A stretch of DNA of 61,063 bases from the NCBI GenBank assembly GCA_021813505.1, contig JAKAKI010000080.1, forward strand, positions 1 to 61,063, in the 5' to 3' direction. This DNA comes from a bacterium. Lineage in GTDB: Bacteria; Zixibacteria; MSB-5A5; WJJR01. The position numbers and the translations under genes are program-made. Under the pieces are notes generated by a model that saw only the letters and a list, made by a program, of their open reading frames with translations, was not told where the DNA came from and searched no databases. Below are positions 8,584 through 18,389 of this stretch, piece after piece (the first letter of the stretch is position 1; each line of letters starts with the position of its first letter).

Positions 8584-11500
8584 ATGACGCCGGAACGAAT
8601 CATGAGGGACATTCGCACCTGGACGAATTGCGCCCCGGCTGGGGCTGCGGGCTTCCTGTTTCTGGTTTCGTTTGCGCTTCTGATGACCTCGTCTGCATTG
8701 GCGCAATCCTCCGGCCCATTGATCCTCGACCACGCCGATTCCACGATTCTCATCCAAAGGCCGGAGGAGACCGAGTACCATCTCTACGGCAACGTGCAAT
8801 TCACCCAAGGCGACACGAAACTCCAGGGCGACAGCGCTGTCTGGCTGCAAGGCAGCGGCCAGATTCAATTCGATGGCCACGTCCTCATCAATCAGCCGGG
8901 AATCTTCCTGGGTGCACATCAGGTATCGTACCGCAAAGAGGTTCGTTCGATCTCGGCTCTGGGAAACGTCGTCCTCGACGACACGACCGAAAGCTTCGCC
9001 CTTCGCAGCCAGCGGGCAGTATTTGACCGCGAAAAGTCTGTGGCAAAAGCCGACTCCCAGCCGGTGGTTTACTGGGATTTCCTCCTCGATTCTGCCAGTC
9101 AGACGGTGGTCGAGGCCGACACCGTGTGGTATCTGCGCAATGAGAAACGCGGCATTGGCCAGGGCTCGGTGAGGGTTCGCAAAGGCGGCTGGTTTGCCGA
9201 GGGCGATCACGGGGAAATCTGGCCCGACTCGGGACGCGCGATTCTCACCGGGAATCCCAAAGCCTCGGGCTTGAATGGCCAGATCAGCGGCGATACGCTG
9301 ATCTTATTCTACAAAGGCCGCGCTGTCGACCGCTTGGTGGCCATTGGCCACGCAAACGGGTCGTACGAGGACTCGACTGTCCTCGAAGGCGGACAGAACC
9401 TGATCAAGGGCCGGCAAGCCGAGTTCTTTCTCGCTCGGGACACGCTCCACGCCATCCGCGTCATCGGCGAAGCGGTTACAGACCATATCCCGAATGATCC
9501 CAAGGGTGGCCGGAATCATGCCTCCGGCGATTCACTCTGGCTGAAATTTGACCAGGGACGGCTGGCCAATGTCATCATTGATGGCGGCGCCCAGGGAAGT
9601 TATCAGACGGCACGCGGCGACGGGGGAGCCGACACGGTCAATTACCGTGCCGCGCGCATTGTCTTCCTGCCCGATTCCAGCCGGATAGATCTCTTCCGTG
9701 ATTGCCACTTGAACTACGCCACGGTGCAACTCGATGCCGGACGGGTGTCGTACTGGACCAAAACGCGAAACCTCATCGCCCGGCCTCTGCTGGGGACGAC
9801 CGATACATCCACCGTAACCCAGCGTCCGAAACTCGCCGATGGGCAGCAGATCGTCGACGGCGATACGCTGACCTACAACATCGATTCCCAGCGGGGCCGC
9901 ATCCGGGGATCCGCAACCAAGTTCGAAAATGCGTACTACAAGGGCGGCGACTTCAAGAAATACACCGAGGACGTCTTCTTCGTCACCCACGGCGTGTACA
10001 CCACTTGTGATCGCGACGACCCGCATTTCCACTTTGAGAGCCGCGATATGGAAGTCATTCGCGGCGACAAGGTGATCGCCCGCCCTGTGGTGATGAGGAT
10101 TGGCGAACTGCCGGTCGCGATCCTCCCGTATTACATCTTCCCATTGCGCCGGGGGAGGCACTCCGGGTTCCTGCCGTTGCGCTTCGGTAATTTCGAACGT
10201 GGCCAGCGATTCATCGGCAATGCCGGCTATTACTGGGCCGCCTCCGATTACTGGGATGTGCAGGGAGCCCTGGATTTCAATGAGAACACGGGTATCGTGC
10301 TCCGCTCGGTTGTGAATTATGCCTGGCGATACCACCTCAGCGGGTATGTTTCGGGATCGTACGCCCGCGAATCGAACCGCACTTACAAAGGTCAGAACCG
10401 GAGAACGCGCTGGAACCTCGTGGCCGACCACCGCCAGGATGTCTCGCCGACGGCATCCCTGTCCGCGAGCGTCAATTTCGTTTCGGATAAGAGCTTCTAC
10501 CAAAACTATAGCGCCGATCCGACCGACCGGCGCCAGCGGACGATCACGTCTCAGGCACACTTCGACAAGCGCTTCTCGAAGTCATCCTTCTCCGTGCTCT
10601 TGCAGAGCACCGAGAACCTCGATACCGATGCCCGGACGCGTCTGCTGCCTTCGGTGGATTTCTCGATGTACTCCCGTCCGCTGATCCCGGCAGATTCAGG
10701 GAAAAAAGCCCGCTGGTACAACAGTGGCTATCTGTCCTACGGATCACATCTCACGAACTACGAGAACCGAAGCCGCAAAGACAGTACATCGTTCGACCAG
10801 CGCAAATATGTGACCGTGACGCACCAGAGTTCATTGAGTTTTCCCCAACGGCTCTTCGGCCATATCAACATCAGTCCCAACGCGAGTCTCCAGGAGGCGT
10901 GGTATTACATTTTCGATACGCCGATCGCGCGCGAACTGGGCGTGCCGGTTGACGCATTCGGACGCCGGTTGTCAGGGTCCCTTGGGGTGGGATCCAGCAC
11001 CAATCTGTACGGATTTCTCAATCCCCATTTGTTTGGAGTTTCGACCATTCGCCACAGCATGACTCCCAGCGTCGGCTACACGTTCACTCCCCCGGTCAAG
11101 AGCCACGATGAGATGCGTTCGTTCACCGGCGCCGGTGGCGGATCGTCGTCGCGCAGCCAATCGCTCTCCTTTTCGCTGAACAATGCCCTGGATGCGAAGC
11201 TGGGGGAAGGGGAGAAGGAGCGCAAAATCTCCCTGCTCACGGCATCGATTCAGACCAGTTACAACTTCGAAGCCAGGCAACGCCGCTGGTCGAACCTTTC
11301 GGCTAGCGCGAGCACAAATCTGGCGAGCCGGCTGCAGTTTTCGACCAGTGCCGTTTGGGACCTCTACGATCCCACTACACTGAAACTGCAGTGGAGCAAC
11401 CCGCGCCTGCTCTCGTTTGATGTTTCAGCCGCCATGACGCTCAGTGGCAACAGTTCGGCGTTTTCAGCGGTCACCGGCATCGGCAGCCACCGCGATTCAT

Positions 11501-11859
11501 CCATCACAACCGGATCGTCTCCGTTCAATCTGGCCTTCTCGCATCACTACTCTGAGTCGCGCGGTATCCGGGGGAACTCAGTTACAAACTGGACTGGAGT
11601 GCGCGTCGATTTTGATCCCACCAAGAATTGGTCGGTCCAGTACCAGCAGACAATCAACTGGTCGCTGCACACGATCACCGATCAGCGATTCGTCGTCCAC
11701 CGCGACCTCCATTGCTGGGAAGCCGAAGTGACCTGGGTTCCTGGCGGCGCCAATCAGGGATACTACTTCCGTATCAACGTGAAAGACATTCCGGACATTA
11801 AGATCGAACGCTCCGAAAGCGGGCTGCGCAGTCCGCTGTCCGGTTACGGCGGCTTCTAG
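8584..11859 (+). CDS. lptD: LPS-assembly outer-membrane protein LptD/OstA
   Basis: A 1091-residue outer-membrane protein. After a signal peptide (hydrophobic FLFLVSFALLMTSSALAQ) comes an OstA/LptA-like beta-jellyroll (STILIQRPEE, LYGNVQFTQGDTKLQGDSAVW). Next is the LptD middle segment (TYNIDSQRGRIRGSATKFENA) and a long C-terminal stretch of alternating polar and aromatic beta strands typical of the LptD barrel. With LptE it would insert lipopolysaccharide into the outer leaflet; no lptE is visible here. Start choices are ATG 8584 or ATG 8605; the second gives a tidier signal peptide and lies behind a TATAAG box at 8576-8581. KDO genes and lptC further along support LPS production. Confidence 0.9.
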   Translation: MTPERIMRDIRTWTNCAPAGAAGFLFLVSFALLMTSSALAQSSGPLILDHADSTILIQRPEETEYHLYGNVQFTQGDTKLQGDSAVWLQGSGQIQFDGHVLINQPGIFLGAHQVSYRKEVRSISALGNVVLDDTTESFALRSQRAVFDREKSVAKADSQPVVYWDFLLDSASQTVVEADTVWYLRNEKRGIGQGSVRVRKGGWFAEGDHGEIWPDSGRAILTGNPKASGLNGQISGDTLILFYKGRAVDRLVAIGHANGSYEDSTVLEGGQNLIKGRQAEFFLARDTLHAIRVIGEAVTDHIPNDPKGGRNHASGDSLWLKFDQGRLANVIIDGGAQGSYQTARGDGGADTVNYRAARIVFLPDSSRIDLFRDCHLNYATVQLDAGRVSYWTKTRNLIARPLLGTTDTSTVTQRPKLADGQQIVDGDTLTYNIDSQRGRIRGSATKFENAYYKGGDFKKYTEDVFFVTHGVYTTCDRDDPHFHFESRDMEVIRGDKVIARPVVMRIGELPVAILPYYIFPLRRGRHSGFLPLRFGNFERGQRFIGNAGYYWAASDYWDVQGALDFNENTGIVLRSVVNYAWRYHLSGYVSGSYARESNRTYKGQNRRTRWNLVADHRQDVSPTASLSASVNFVSDKSFYQNYSADPTDRRQRTITSQAHFDKRFSKSSFSVLLQSTENLDTDARTRLLPSVDFSMYSRPLIPADSGKKARWYNSGYLSYGSHLTNYENRSRKDSTSFDQRKYVTVTHQSSLSFPQRLFGHINISPNASLQEAWYYIFDTPIARELGVPVDAFGRRLSGSLGVGSSTNLYGFLNPHLFGVSTIRHSMTPSVGYTFTPPVKSHDEMRSFTGAGGGSSSRSQSLSFSLNNALDAKLGEGEKERKISLLTASIQTSYNFEARQRRWSNLSASASTNLASRLQFSTSAVWDLYDPTTLKLQWSNPRLLSFDVSAAMTLSGNSSAFSAVTGIGSHRDSSITTGSSPFNLAFSHHYSESRGIRGNSVTNWTGVRVDFDPTKNWSVQYQQTINWSLHTITDQRFVVHRDLHCWEAEVTWVPGGANQGYYFRINVKDIPDIKIERSESGLRSPLSGYGGF

Positions 11860-11888
11860 TCCGCATTCAAGCCAACCCTGCAGAAGAG

Positions 11889-11917
11889 AGCGGGGTGAGT
11901 GTATGTCTCACCCCGCT
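11889..11917. terminator. Bidirectional terminator between lptD and the cytochrome c gene
   Basis: A perfect 11-bp stem (AGCGGGGTGAG at 11889-11899, CTCACCCCGCT at 11907-11917) with a 7-base loop, placed between two convergent genes. The 3' flank has only a short T run, so efficiency is uncertain. Confidence 0.65.
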
Positions 11918-11942
11918 TGATATCCGGTGTTCGGCCGCTTGG

Positions 11943-12590
11943 CTACTGTTTGACTGGAGCAGACGGGGGCTGGTACGCCGGCACGTGGTTCTTCATCCGC
12001 GGGACACTTCGCAAATAAGTGAAGACGGCCTTCAAATCCTCATCAGACATCTTCCCGTACCACATCCAGGGCATCGGCGGCATGATCGGACGCGATCCAC
12101 CCATGTGTTTACCAGACCGCATGGCTTTCACAAACGTCTCCTCGGTCCAAACGCCCATTCCGGTTTCCTCGTCAGGAGTCAGGTTGGCCGCATAGGAGAT
12201 TCCCCACGGCCCCGCGAAGGCGGTGTTGGTAGCCGTCCCGGCCCACATCCAGGCATCGGTCAGTGCGGGTGGCGGCGGCAGCTTCATAGTTTCGGGATGG
12301 CCGGAGAGCATGCGGGACATGTCCGGCTCAGGCCCTTGCGGACCCATTGACAACGGCGTGTGGCAATCATTGCATCCGAGAATGGTCACCAGATACTCGC
12401 CGCGCTCCAGCGGGGACTTTGCCGGTGCCGCGGTTTTGGACTTGCCGCCGCCGGACGGCTGGGACTTGACGATCTGCGTCGCCAACAGAACAATGAGTGC
12501 TGTAGCCACGACGGCGAAGCTGACACTCCACCATCGGAATGTGCCGATCTTTGTCGCGGTCCGGGCCGGATCGGGGTTTGCCTTGATCAC
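11943..12590 (-). CDS. Membrane-anchored monoheme cytochrome c
   Basis: A 215-residue protein with one N-terminal membrane helix (about residues 21-40) and one heme c site, GCNDCH (Cys73, Cys76, His77). A Met-rich segment (MPPMPWMWYGKMSDEDL) probably carries the sixth ligand. It should face the periplasm and carry electrons; the partner enzyme is unknown. I place the start at GTG 12590 because a GAGGAGG site sits about six bases upstream; the upstream TTG at 12605 would put that site inside the coding region. The gene stands alone, divergent from ftsK and convergent with lptD. Confidence 0.82.
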   Translation of the reverse strand: MIKANPDPARTATKIGTFRWWSVSFAVVATALIVLLATQIVKSQPSGGGKSKTAAPAKSPLERGEYLVTILGCNDCHTPLSMGPQGPEPDMSRMLSGHPETMKLPPPPALTDAWMWAGTATNTAFAGPWGISYAANLTPDEETGMGVWTEETFVKAMRSGKHMGGSRPIMPPMPWMWYGKMSDEDLKAVFTYLRSVPRMKNHVPAYQPPSAPVKQ

Positions 12591-13004
12591 TTCAAACCTC
12601 CTCAAGCAGGATCATTGAACGAATTACCTGTTAAGCCGGAATCTCCGGCGGTTGTTGCCCCGATCTTACAATGCTGAACATCGGCAGTTCAAGACGTTTT
12701 TTGTCGTATTTTGTGTCGGCCGCGTCCGAATTCCAGCCGTTCGCGCGGATCGGGCGGGCGGAGCCACTTGGTCTGCCGCCGGTGGGCTCCGCCCACCTGT
12801 ATTCGCGGGTGAGGTGCCATTCCGGAATTCGAACATGCCCCTTTGCTCCCGCGGTCCGGCCACCGTCCCGCCGCTGTTCGAAGACGATTTGCCTCAGATT
12901 TCCCGTTGACAGACGTTGGCACAGCGCATTGCTTCCGTGTTGGCCCAGGGGGGGCCAATGCAGTAGTTCGTTGGACTGTCATCGGATAGGGAAAGGCCGC
13001 TTCC
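12591..13004. other. Divergent intergenic region, cytochrome c / ftsK
   Basis: 414 bases with no supportable gene. It holds one short palindrome, GGTGGGCTCCGCCCACC at 12781-12797, of a family also seen at 59271, 60888 and 60930. A perfect TTGACA lies at 12906-12911 but nothing resembling a -10 box is at the right distance. A GGAAAGG ribosome-binding site precedes ftsK. Confidence 0.6.
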
Positions 13005-15305
13005 ATGAAGTGGTTTTCCAAGATTTCGCCCAAACGTAAGAACGAAGTCTTCGGCTTGATGCTGTTCGTTCTGGCGTTGTTTGCATTGCTGTCATTCGCA
13101 ACACACACCCAGGGGGATGACCGCTGGATCAAAGCCGACGCCGACGAGATCTGGGTCGAGAATTATTATCCCCGCAATCTCGCTGGTTCCTTTGGCGCGC
13201 TCGTGTCGTACGTCACGTTCGAGTGTCTTGGCTGGTCGGCCTGGCTCATGGCCATTGTCATGGGCACCTATGGGGTCAAGCGCTTCTTCCTGGCCAAACA
13301 GAACAAACCCATGTGGATTGCCTCGGGAATCTGGGGGGCGGTCTTCCTGTTAGGGATCATTATCGATCTCCCGGCAGCCAAGTCGGGGGTCGCATGGGCG
13401 GCAGGAGTCGAGACATTGTCCGGGTGGTGGGGACGGCTGTTGGCGGAGTTTTTCTCCGGCATCCTGGGCGTGGCAGGGGGGATCCTTGTCTTGGGCGCCG
13501 TGTTGCTTGCCGGTATCTACTGGTCCGTTCCCTGGCGGCCGAAAAACGTTCAACTCCCCGCATGGCTGCGTCAGCCCAAGTCCGCTGCCAAGACCAAACG
13601 GCACGAGCAACCATTGTTGACGCAGAACCTCCGGACCTTCTTCCAGCGCCTCTGGAAGGCTGTGCCGGATTGCCAGAAGGCCGCAGAGCCATCGCGTGTC
13701 GCAGACGCCGACGCGCCGGGAGATCTATTCCCGCCTCCTTCCCCAGTATCTGCCGTTGACGAACCCGCTGGGGCCGTGGCTGCCCAGGCCGGGGAGTTTG
13801 AATCTGCCGATGAAATCGAAGACGTCGCACCCCGCCGGTCGTTGCGTTTGGTGCGGCGCGCGGAACACGCCTCCGACCCGAACTTCTCGTTCCCGTCTAT
13901 TGAATTACTTCAGCCGGCCCGAAATCAGGGCCGCCGCCGCCAGGATTCGCAGGGTCCGGAACTGCTCCTCAAGGCGCTCAAAACCTTCGACATCGGCGTC
14001 GATGGCGAAATCCAAAGCTACCCAGGCCCCGTCATTACCCGGTATGAATTCCGTCCGGCCGCCGGCATCAAGGTCAACCAGGTCGTGGGATTGGCGGATG
14101 ACCTCGCACTGGCGCTGTCGGCTTCCCGTGTCCGGGTGGTTGCCCCCGTGCCCGGCAAGTCGGTCGTCGGTATCGAAATCCCGAATGCCGATCCTGATCT
14201 CGTACCCCTGTCGGCCGTCTTGCAGGACAAGTCGTTTTCCGAATCCAACGCGATTCTGCCATTGGCGCTCGGTGTCACCATCGAAGGTCATCCATTCGTC
14301 GCCGATCTGGCGAGCATGCCGCATTTGCTGATCGCCGGCTCCACCGGATCGGGAAAGAGCGTGTGCATCAACGTCATCATCACGTCGATTCTCTACCGGC
14401 ATCATCCGCGTGACGTACGGCTTCTGTTCATCGATCCCAAGATGCTCGAGCTCTCGATGTACCAGGGTATTCCGCATCTCGACCGCCCGGTGGTGACCCA
14501 ACCCCGTGGCGCCGAACGGCTGCTCGCCGATGCGGTCCGCGAGATGGAAGAGCGCTACAAGACGTTGGCTGCCGCCGGCGTGCGCAACATCGGCGACTAC
14601 AACCGGCAGATCGATCCGGAGAAGCGCCTCCCGTACCTCGTGATCGTGGTCGACGAACTCGCCGACCTGATGATGAGCCAGTCGGCCGCGCGCATCGAAA
14701 TGCTGATCACGCGCCTCGCGCAGATGGCGCGCGCCGTGGGGATACATTTGATCCTCGCAACCCAGCGCCCGTCGGTCGATGTAATCACGGGCCTGATCAA
14801 GGCGAATTTCTCCAGCCGCATTGCCTTCCAGGTCGCCACGAAAGTCGATTCCCGCACCGTGCTCGATGCCAACGGCGCCGAAAAACTGATCGGCCGCGGC
14901 GACATGCTCTTTTTGGCCCCCGGCCAGCCGGAGGCGATGCGTGTCCATGGCGCCTACATCTCCAGCGAAGAATCTTCCGCGCTGGTGGAGTTTCTGCGCA
15001 GCCAGAATCCCAATCCCCAACCCGCCACGCCCGCCGAGTCGATTGCGGACGACGAAGAGTCGGACGAGGACGATGACCACGGTGATCTGTTGTTTAATCA
15101 GGCAGCCGAACTGGTCGTGCGTCACAAACAGGGGTCGGTTTCGCTTCTGCAGCGGCGTCTCGGTGTGGGATACCAGCGTGCGGCGCGCCTGATCGACCGT
15201 CTCGAAGAGGCCGGTGTGGTGGGTCCCTACGACGGCAGCAAGGCGCGCGAGGTCCTCTGGACGCAGGCCGACTACGAAGAGAAGTTCGCAAGATCCGTCA
15301 ATTAA
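13005..15305 (+). CDS. ftsK: DNA translocase FtsK/SpoIIIE
   Basis: A 766-residue septal DNA pump. About four N-terminal membrane helices (within residues 10-180) anchor it. An acidic linker follows, then an alpha-beta motor domain with Walker A GSTGSGKS near residue 445, Walker B LVIVVDELADLMM and the TQRPSVDVITG segment. The C-terminal gamma winged helix (SVSLLQRRLGVGYQRAARL) reads KOPS-type orientation sequences in known homologues. It should clear chromosome termini from the closing septum. The linker is short relative to E. coli FtsK, as in most non-enteric homologues. ATG start behind GGAAAGG. Confidence 0.96.
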   Translation: MKWFSKISPKRKNEVFGLMLFVLALFALLSFATHTQGDDRWIKADADEIWVENYYPRNLAGSFGALVSYVTFECLGWSAWLMAIVMGTYGVKRFFLAKQNKPMWIASGIWGAVFLLGIIIDLPAAKSGVAWAAGVETLSGWWGRLLAEFFSGILGVAGGILVLGAVLLAGIYWSVPWRPKNVQLPAWLRQPKSAAKTKRHEQPLLTQNLRTFFQRLWKAVPDCQKAAEPSRVADADAPGDLFPPPSPVSAVDEPAGAVAAQAGEFESADEIEDVAPRRSLRLVRRAEHASDPNFSFPSIELLQPARNQGRRRQDSQGPELLLKALKTFDIGVDGEIQSYPGPVITRYEFRPAAGIKVNQVVGLADDLALALSASRVRVVAPVPGKSVVGIEIPNADPDLVPLSAVLQDKSFSESNAILPLALGVTIEGHPFVADLASMPHLLIAGSTGSGKSVCINVIITSILYRHHPRDVRLLFIDPKMLELSMYQGIPHLDRPVVTQPRGAERLLADAVREMEERYKTLAAAGVRNIGDYNRQIDPEKRLPYLVIVVDELADLMMSQSAARIEMLITRLAQMARAVGIHLILATQRPSVDVITGLIKANFSSRIAFQVATKVDSRTVLDANGAEKLIGRGDMLFLAPGQPEAMRVHGAYISSEESSALVEFLRSQNPNPQPATPAESIADDEESDEDDDHGDLLFNQAAELVVRHKQGSVSLLQRRLGVGYQRAARLIDRLEEAGVVGPYDGSKAREVLWTQADYEEKFARSVN

Positions 15306-15416
15306 GCTCAATCCAATTGCGGTCTTCCGACATATAACTCACTGGATTTCAATGTGAATGATTGGCATCTTGGCCACTGTGTTCGTGACCAACCGTGCAG
15401 CCAAGTCTGGAGCGGA

Positions 15417-16085
15417 ATGACAAACGCGATGCGAACGAATCTTGGAACAGTTCTATTGTTTTCAGTCTTGGTCTCGTGTGCCGCGGCCACAGCATTCGCC
15501 TGTGATGCGGACAGTGTGCTGACATCGTTTGAGAACGCGATTCAAGCGCACAAGACCATCCGCGTCAATTACACGAAAGAATCCAGTTCGATACTCTTCG
15601 GCAAGCGTCCGGCGGAGAAAGGGATCCTGTGGCTGGGGCCGCCGCGATTCTATCGCGTCGAGGCAGGTGCGCAGGTATTCGTGCGCGGATTGGATACGCT
15701 GTGGAGTTACAATCCCTCCGCGAAGCAGGTGACGCTTCGCATCGGCGGACTCGACTCATTGGAGTTTGGCCCGGCGGGATTTTTCGGATCGGTGCGCACC
15801 GATTTTTTCCCAGTGGATTGCCGGCTCGATACTGTTGAACAAGTGACTTGCTGGCGGGTACGGCTTGCGGCCAAGACCGAAACGGCGGCGGTGCAGCGCC
15901 TGTCATTGTGGATTAATGTGAAAACGAATCTGCCGATTGCCTCTGAGTACGTGGATTACAACGAAGAAACATCGCATTTGCGATTTTCTGATTACCGTCC
16001 GGATTCCCCCAAAGATCAAGGACGATTTACATTTACGCCCCCCGTCGGGGTGGAAGTCGTTGTGCTGCCGGCAAAAAAAGGGTAG
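15417..16085 (+). CDS. lolA: Outer-membrane lipoprotein carrier LolA-like protein
   Basis: A 222-residue periplasmic protein: signal peptide (VLLFSVLVSCAAATAFA), then the LolA beta-barrel pattern (KTIRVNYTKES, KGILWLGPPRFYRVE, LDTLWSYNPSAKQVTL). It would shuttle lipoproteins such as BamD (19208) from the inner to the outer membrane. ATG 15417 is preferred over GTG 15354 because it follows AGCGGA and puts the hydrophobic segment near the N-terminus; ATG 15429 is also possible. It follows ftsK by 111 bases, an arrangement common in bacteria. Confidence 0.85.
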   Translation: MTNAMRTNLGTVLLFSVLVSCAAATAFACDADSVLTSFENAIQAHKTIRVNYTKESSSILFGKRPAEKGILWLGPPRFYRVEAGAQVFVRGLDTLWSYNPSAKQVTLRIGGLDSLEFGPAGFFGSVRTDFFPVDCRLDTVEQVTCWRVRLAAKTETAAVQRLSLWINVKTNLPIASEYVDYNEETSHLRFSDYRPDSPKDQGRFTFTPPVGVEVVVLPAKKG

Positions 16086-16145
16086 CGCACTCCGGTTTAC
16101 CACATTATATTGGGCCATACGAAAAACCGGCCCGGTCTTGCCCCT

Positions 16146-17549
16146 ATGTCTAAACCTATGCCCATACGTCGTGTCTTCCTGCGCACTCTTGGCTGCCCCA
16201 AGAATGAGGTGGATGGCGGCGTCCTGGCCCGGCATTTGGTGAAAATGGGTTTCATTTTCGTTAACTCGCCGGATCAGGCCGACATCGAAATCGTCAACAC
16301 CTGCGGTTTCATCGAGCCGTCCAAGGTCGAATCGCTCGATGCCATCTGGGAAGCCGTCGAACGCAAGCAAGCGGCCGGTGAGGGCAAGCGGCAGTTGATC
16401 GTCACCGGATGTCTCGCCCAGCGCTACGGGCAGCAGCTCAAAAACGAAATCACCGAAATCGATGCGATTGTCGGATTCGACCGTCCCGATCTCGTGCTCA
16501 AAGCCATCGATGCGTCGCACACCGGTGCGCCTGCGTGCTGGGTCGAGAAGCCTGGACGCGTCTACCGCGATGATGCGATGAGCCTGTGGCCGGCCGATCA
16601 AAAAGCTCCGCTTTCCGCGTATGTCAAGGTCGCCGACGGTTGTGACAACGGTTGCCGATATTGTGCAATCCCGTTGATTCGCGGTAAACTTCGGTCGCGC
16701 TCGCTCACATCGATTGTGGGTGAAATCGAATCACTCGTTTCGGCCGGAACACGGGAAGTGATTCTGGTGGCGCAGGATACGACATCATGGGGCATCGACC
16801 GTGCCGATGGCAGCGATCTTGCAAAACTCCTTGGTGAGATTGACCGCATCCCGGAGGAATTCTGGGTGAGGGTCATGTACGCGCATCCCGCGTTCCTGAC
16901 AGATCAGCAGATCGAGGTCATGGCCGGGAGCCGGCACATTGTGCCATATCTGGATATGCCATTGCAGCACGCCACCGACCATATGCTCCGCATCATGAAC
17001 CGCGGTGTCACGCGCGCCCAGACGCAGTCGCGCATCGACACACTGCGCCGTGCGCGCCCCGGTATGGCGCTGCGGACCACGTTCATCGTTGGCCATCCCG
17101 GTGAGACCGATGCGGATTTCGAGGAGCTGTTGGTTTTCGCCGAGGAGAACGCCTTCGAGCGGATGGGCGTGTTTACATATTCGAAAGAGGAGGGCACTCC
17201 GTCGGCGTTACTCCCCGGCGAAGTCCCTGTAGAGCTTGCTTTGGAGCGTCAGGCACGGCTCACAGAGGCATTCGATCAATGGTCCGCCGATGCGTCGGTG
17301 GATCTGATCGGGAAGATCATCCCCTGTGTGCTAGAGTCAGGTTCTCACGGCTGTTGGGAGGGGCGTTCTGTGTATGATGCCCCGGAAATCGATGGTCAGG
17401 TGACGGTCATGGGAATCGTCGGCGAGCCCGGAATTCATCCCGTGCTCATCGAAAACGCGAGTGGCGTGGACCTTACGGGCCGCCGGGTCGACGACAGCGT
17501 CCGGCCGGACCGTGTGGACACGATCACCGAACCGCGAGGTGCATTCTGA
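16146..17549 (+). CDS. rimO: Ribosomal protein S12 methylthiotransferase RimO
   Basis: Radical-SAM methylthiotransferase that adds a methylthio group to the conserved Asp of ribosomal protein S12. The N-terminal UPF0004 domain carries the cluster cysteines (TLGCPKNEVD, NTCGFI, VTGCLAQRYG). The radical-SAM domain has CDNGCRYC (CX3CX2C) near residue 166. The C-terminus carries a TRAM-like barrel (VLESGSHGCWEGRSVYDAPE). TLGCPKN and the GFDRPD linker are RimO-like rather than MiaB-like. The ATG at 16146 is chosen; an upstream in-frame TTG at 16110 adds an unlikely 12 residues. Confidence 0.93.
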   Translation: MSKPMPIRRVFLRTLGCPKNEVDGGVLARHLVKMGFIFVNSPDQADIEIVNTCGFIEPSKVESLDAIWEAVERKQAAGEGKRQLIVTGCLAQRYGQQLKNEITEIDAIVGFDRPDLVLKAIDASHTGAPACWVEKPGRVYRDDAMSLWPADQKAPLSAYVKVADGCDNGCRYCAIPLIRGKLRSRSLTSIVGEIESLVSAGTREVILVAQDTTSWGIDRADGSDLAKLLGEIDRIPEEFWVRVMYAHPAFLTDQQIEVMAGSRHIVPYLDMPLQHATDHMLRIMNRGVTRAQTQSRIDTLRRARPGMALRTTFIVGHPGETDADFEELLVFAEENAFERMGVFTYSKEEGTPSALLPGEVPVELALERQARLTEAFDQWSADASVDLIGKIIPCVLESGSHGCWEGRSVYDAPEIDGQVTVMGIVGEPGIHPVLIENASGVDLTGRRVDDSVRPDRVDTITEPRGAF

Positions 17550-17584
17550 GCGCAGCGATTCTACCCCCTCCACGGCACAAGGCC

Positions 17585-18241
17585 GTGATCTACAGCCGTC
17601 GTATCGCCGTCGTGCTGGCCCTGTTGTGTGTCGCCCAGATCGTGGGCATCGGCATGCTGGTCAGGGACAACTTCACACAGAAAGACATGATCCGGCGGCA
17701 GGATGACGAGATTCGTCATCTCAAAGATCGGCTTCGCATTCTCGAAGTCATTGAAGATCTCCACACGAATCTGACCCCGCAGCAGGAATCGAGCCTGGCC
17801 GCCCACGTGGATCAGTGTAGCCGTTCCTATGGCTTTGATCCCTTGCTGGTTCTGGCCATGATTCAGGTCGAATCGTCGTTTGGTCCGCGTGCCATCTCGC
17901 CCAAGGGCGCCTATGGCCTGATGCAAGTGCGGCCCTCGACCGCGCGGGCAGAGGTCACCAAGCTCGGCTGGGAATGGGCCGGTGACCACAATCTCTTCGA
18001 TCCCGCGATCAATGTCCGCGTGGGGATCGAGTACCTTTCCAAGCTGGTCGCAAAATTTGGGAGTGTGGAAAAGGCCCTGATTGCATACAATCATGGTGAG
18101 ACGGCGGTGCGCGGATGGCTGACAGGCGGATTGTCGCTGCCGCAGGCCTACTTGCGCCGTGTCCAGTCGGAGTACCGGCGGCTTCAGTCACGCTATGATC
18201 CCACGTCCTGCCCCAGCTTCATCGGCCCGCCCACCCCGTAA
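17585..18241 (+). CDS. Membrane-anchored lytic transglycosylase (SLT family)
   Basis: A 218-residue peptidoglycan hydrolase. An N-terminal membrane anchor (IAVVLALLCVAQIVGIGML) and a short coiled coil (DEIRHLKDRLRILEVIEDL) lead into a goose-type lysozyme/SLT fold. The catalytic Glu is Glu96 in MIQVESSFG, and GAYGLMQVRPSTA and AYNHGE are conserved family motifs. It should cut glycan strands to form 1,6-anhydromuramic ends in the periplasm. The GTG start has only a weak AAGG site; it lies 35 bases after rimO and is probably co-transcribed. Confidence 0.9.
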   Translation: MIYSRRIAVVLALLCVAQIVGIGMLVRDNFTQKDMIRRQDDEIRHLKDRLRILEVIEDLHTNLTPQQESSLAAHVDQCSRSYGFDPLLVLAMIQVESSFGPRAISPKGAYGLMQVRPSTARAEVTKLGWEWAGDHNLFDPAINVRVGIEYLSKLVAKFGSVEKALIAYNHGETAVRGWLTGGLSLPQAYLRRVQSEYRRLQSRYDPTSCPSFIGPPTP

Positions 18242-18247
18242 GGGATT

Positions 18248-18366
18248 GTTGAAAGACCGGGCAGACAAGAGTGTCTGCCCCACTCTCGGTCATCGAAGTT
18301 CTTGTCTCTTAGTGGCGCGGACACTCTTGTCCGCGCTCACGTCTCCAGATGCCGGCGTATTTCAAC
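18248..18366. repeat. 119-bp inverted-repeat-ended element, copy 2
   Basis: Same length and layout as 8343-8461: left end GTTGAAAGACC, right end CGTATTTCAAC, with the same two hairpins (GGGCAGAC...GTCTGCCC and GCGCGGACA...TGTCCGCGC). The ends are more degraded than in copy 1. It fills most of the gap between the transglycosylase gene and the next gene. Confidence 0.85.
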
Positions 18367-18389
18367 ACGCGCGCAATCCTCGGGTTTCG

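Noticed and set aside
9532-10560. 342-codon minus-strand open frame
   Set aside because: Antisense to lptD; no motif, no ribosome-binding site.
12906-12934. TTGACA as an ftsK promoter
   Set aside because: The -35 box is perfect but the sequence 16-18 bases downstream has no acceptable -10 box.
13905-15311. 468-codon open frame on the minus strand
   Set aside because: Fully antisense to ftsK, whose protein is unmistakable; composition (His, Arg, Gly, Asp rich) is that of a high-GC shadow frame.
18159-18389. Longer N-terminus for the unknown secreted protein
   Set aside because: It would translate the 119-bp repeat and overlap the transglycosylase gene, and would bury the signal peptide.
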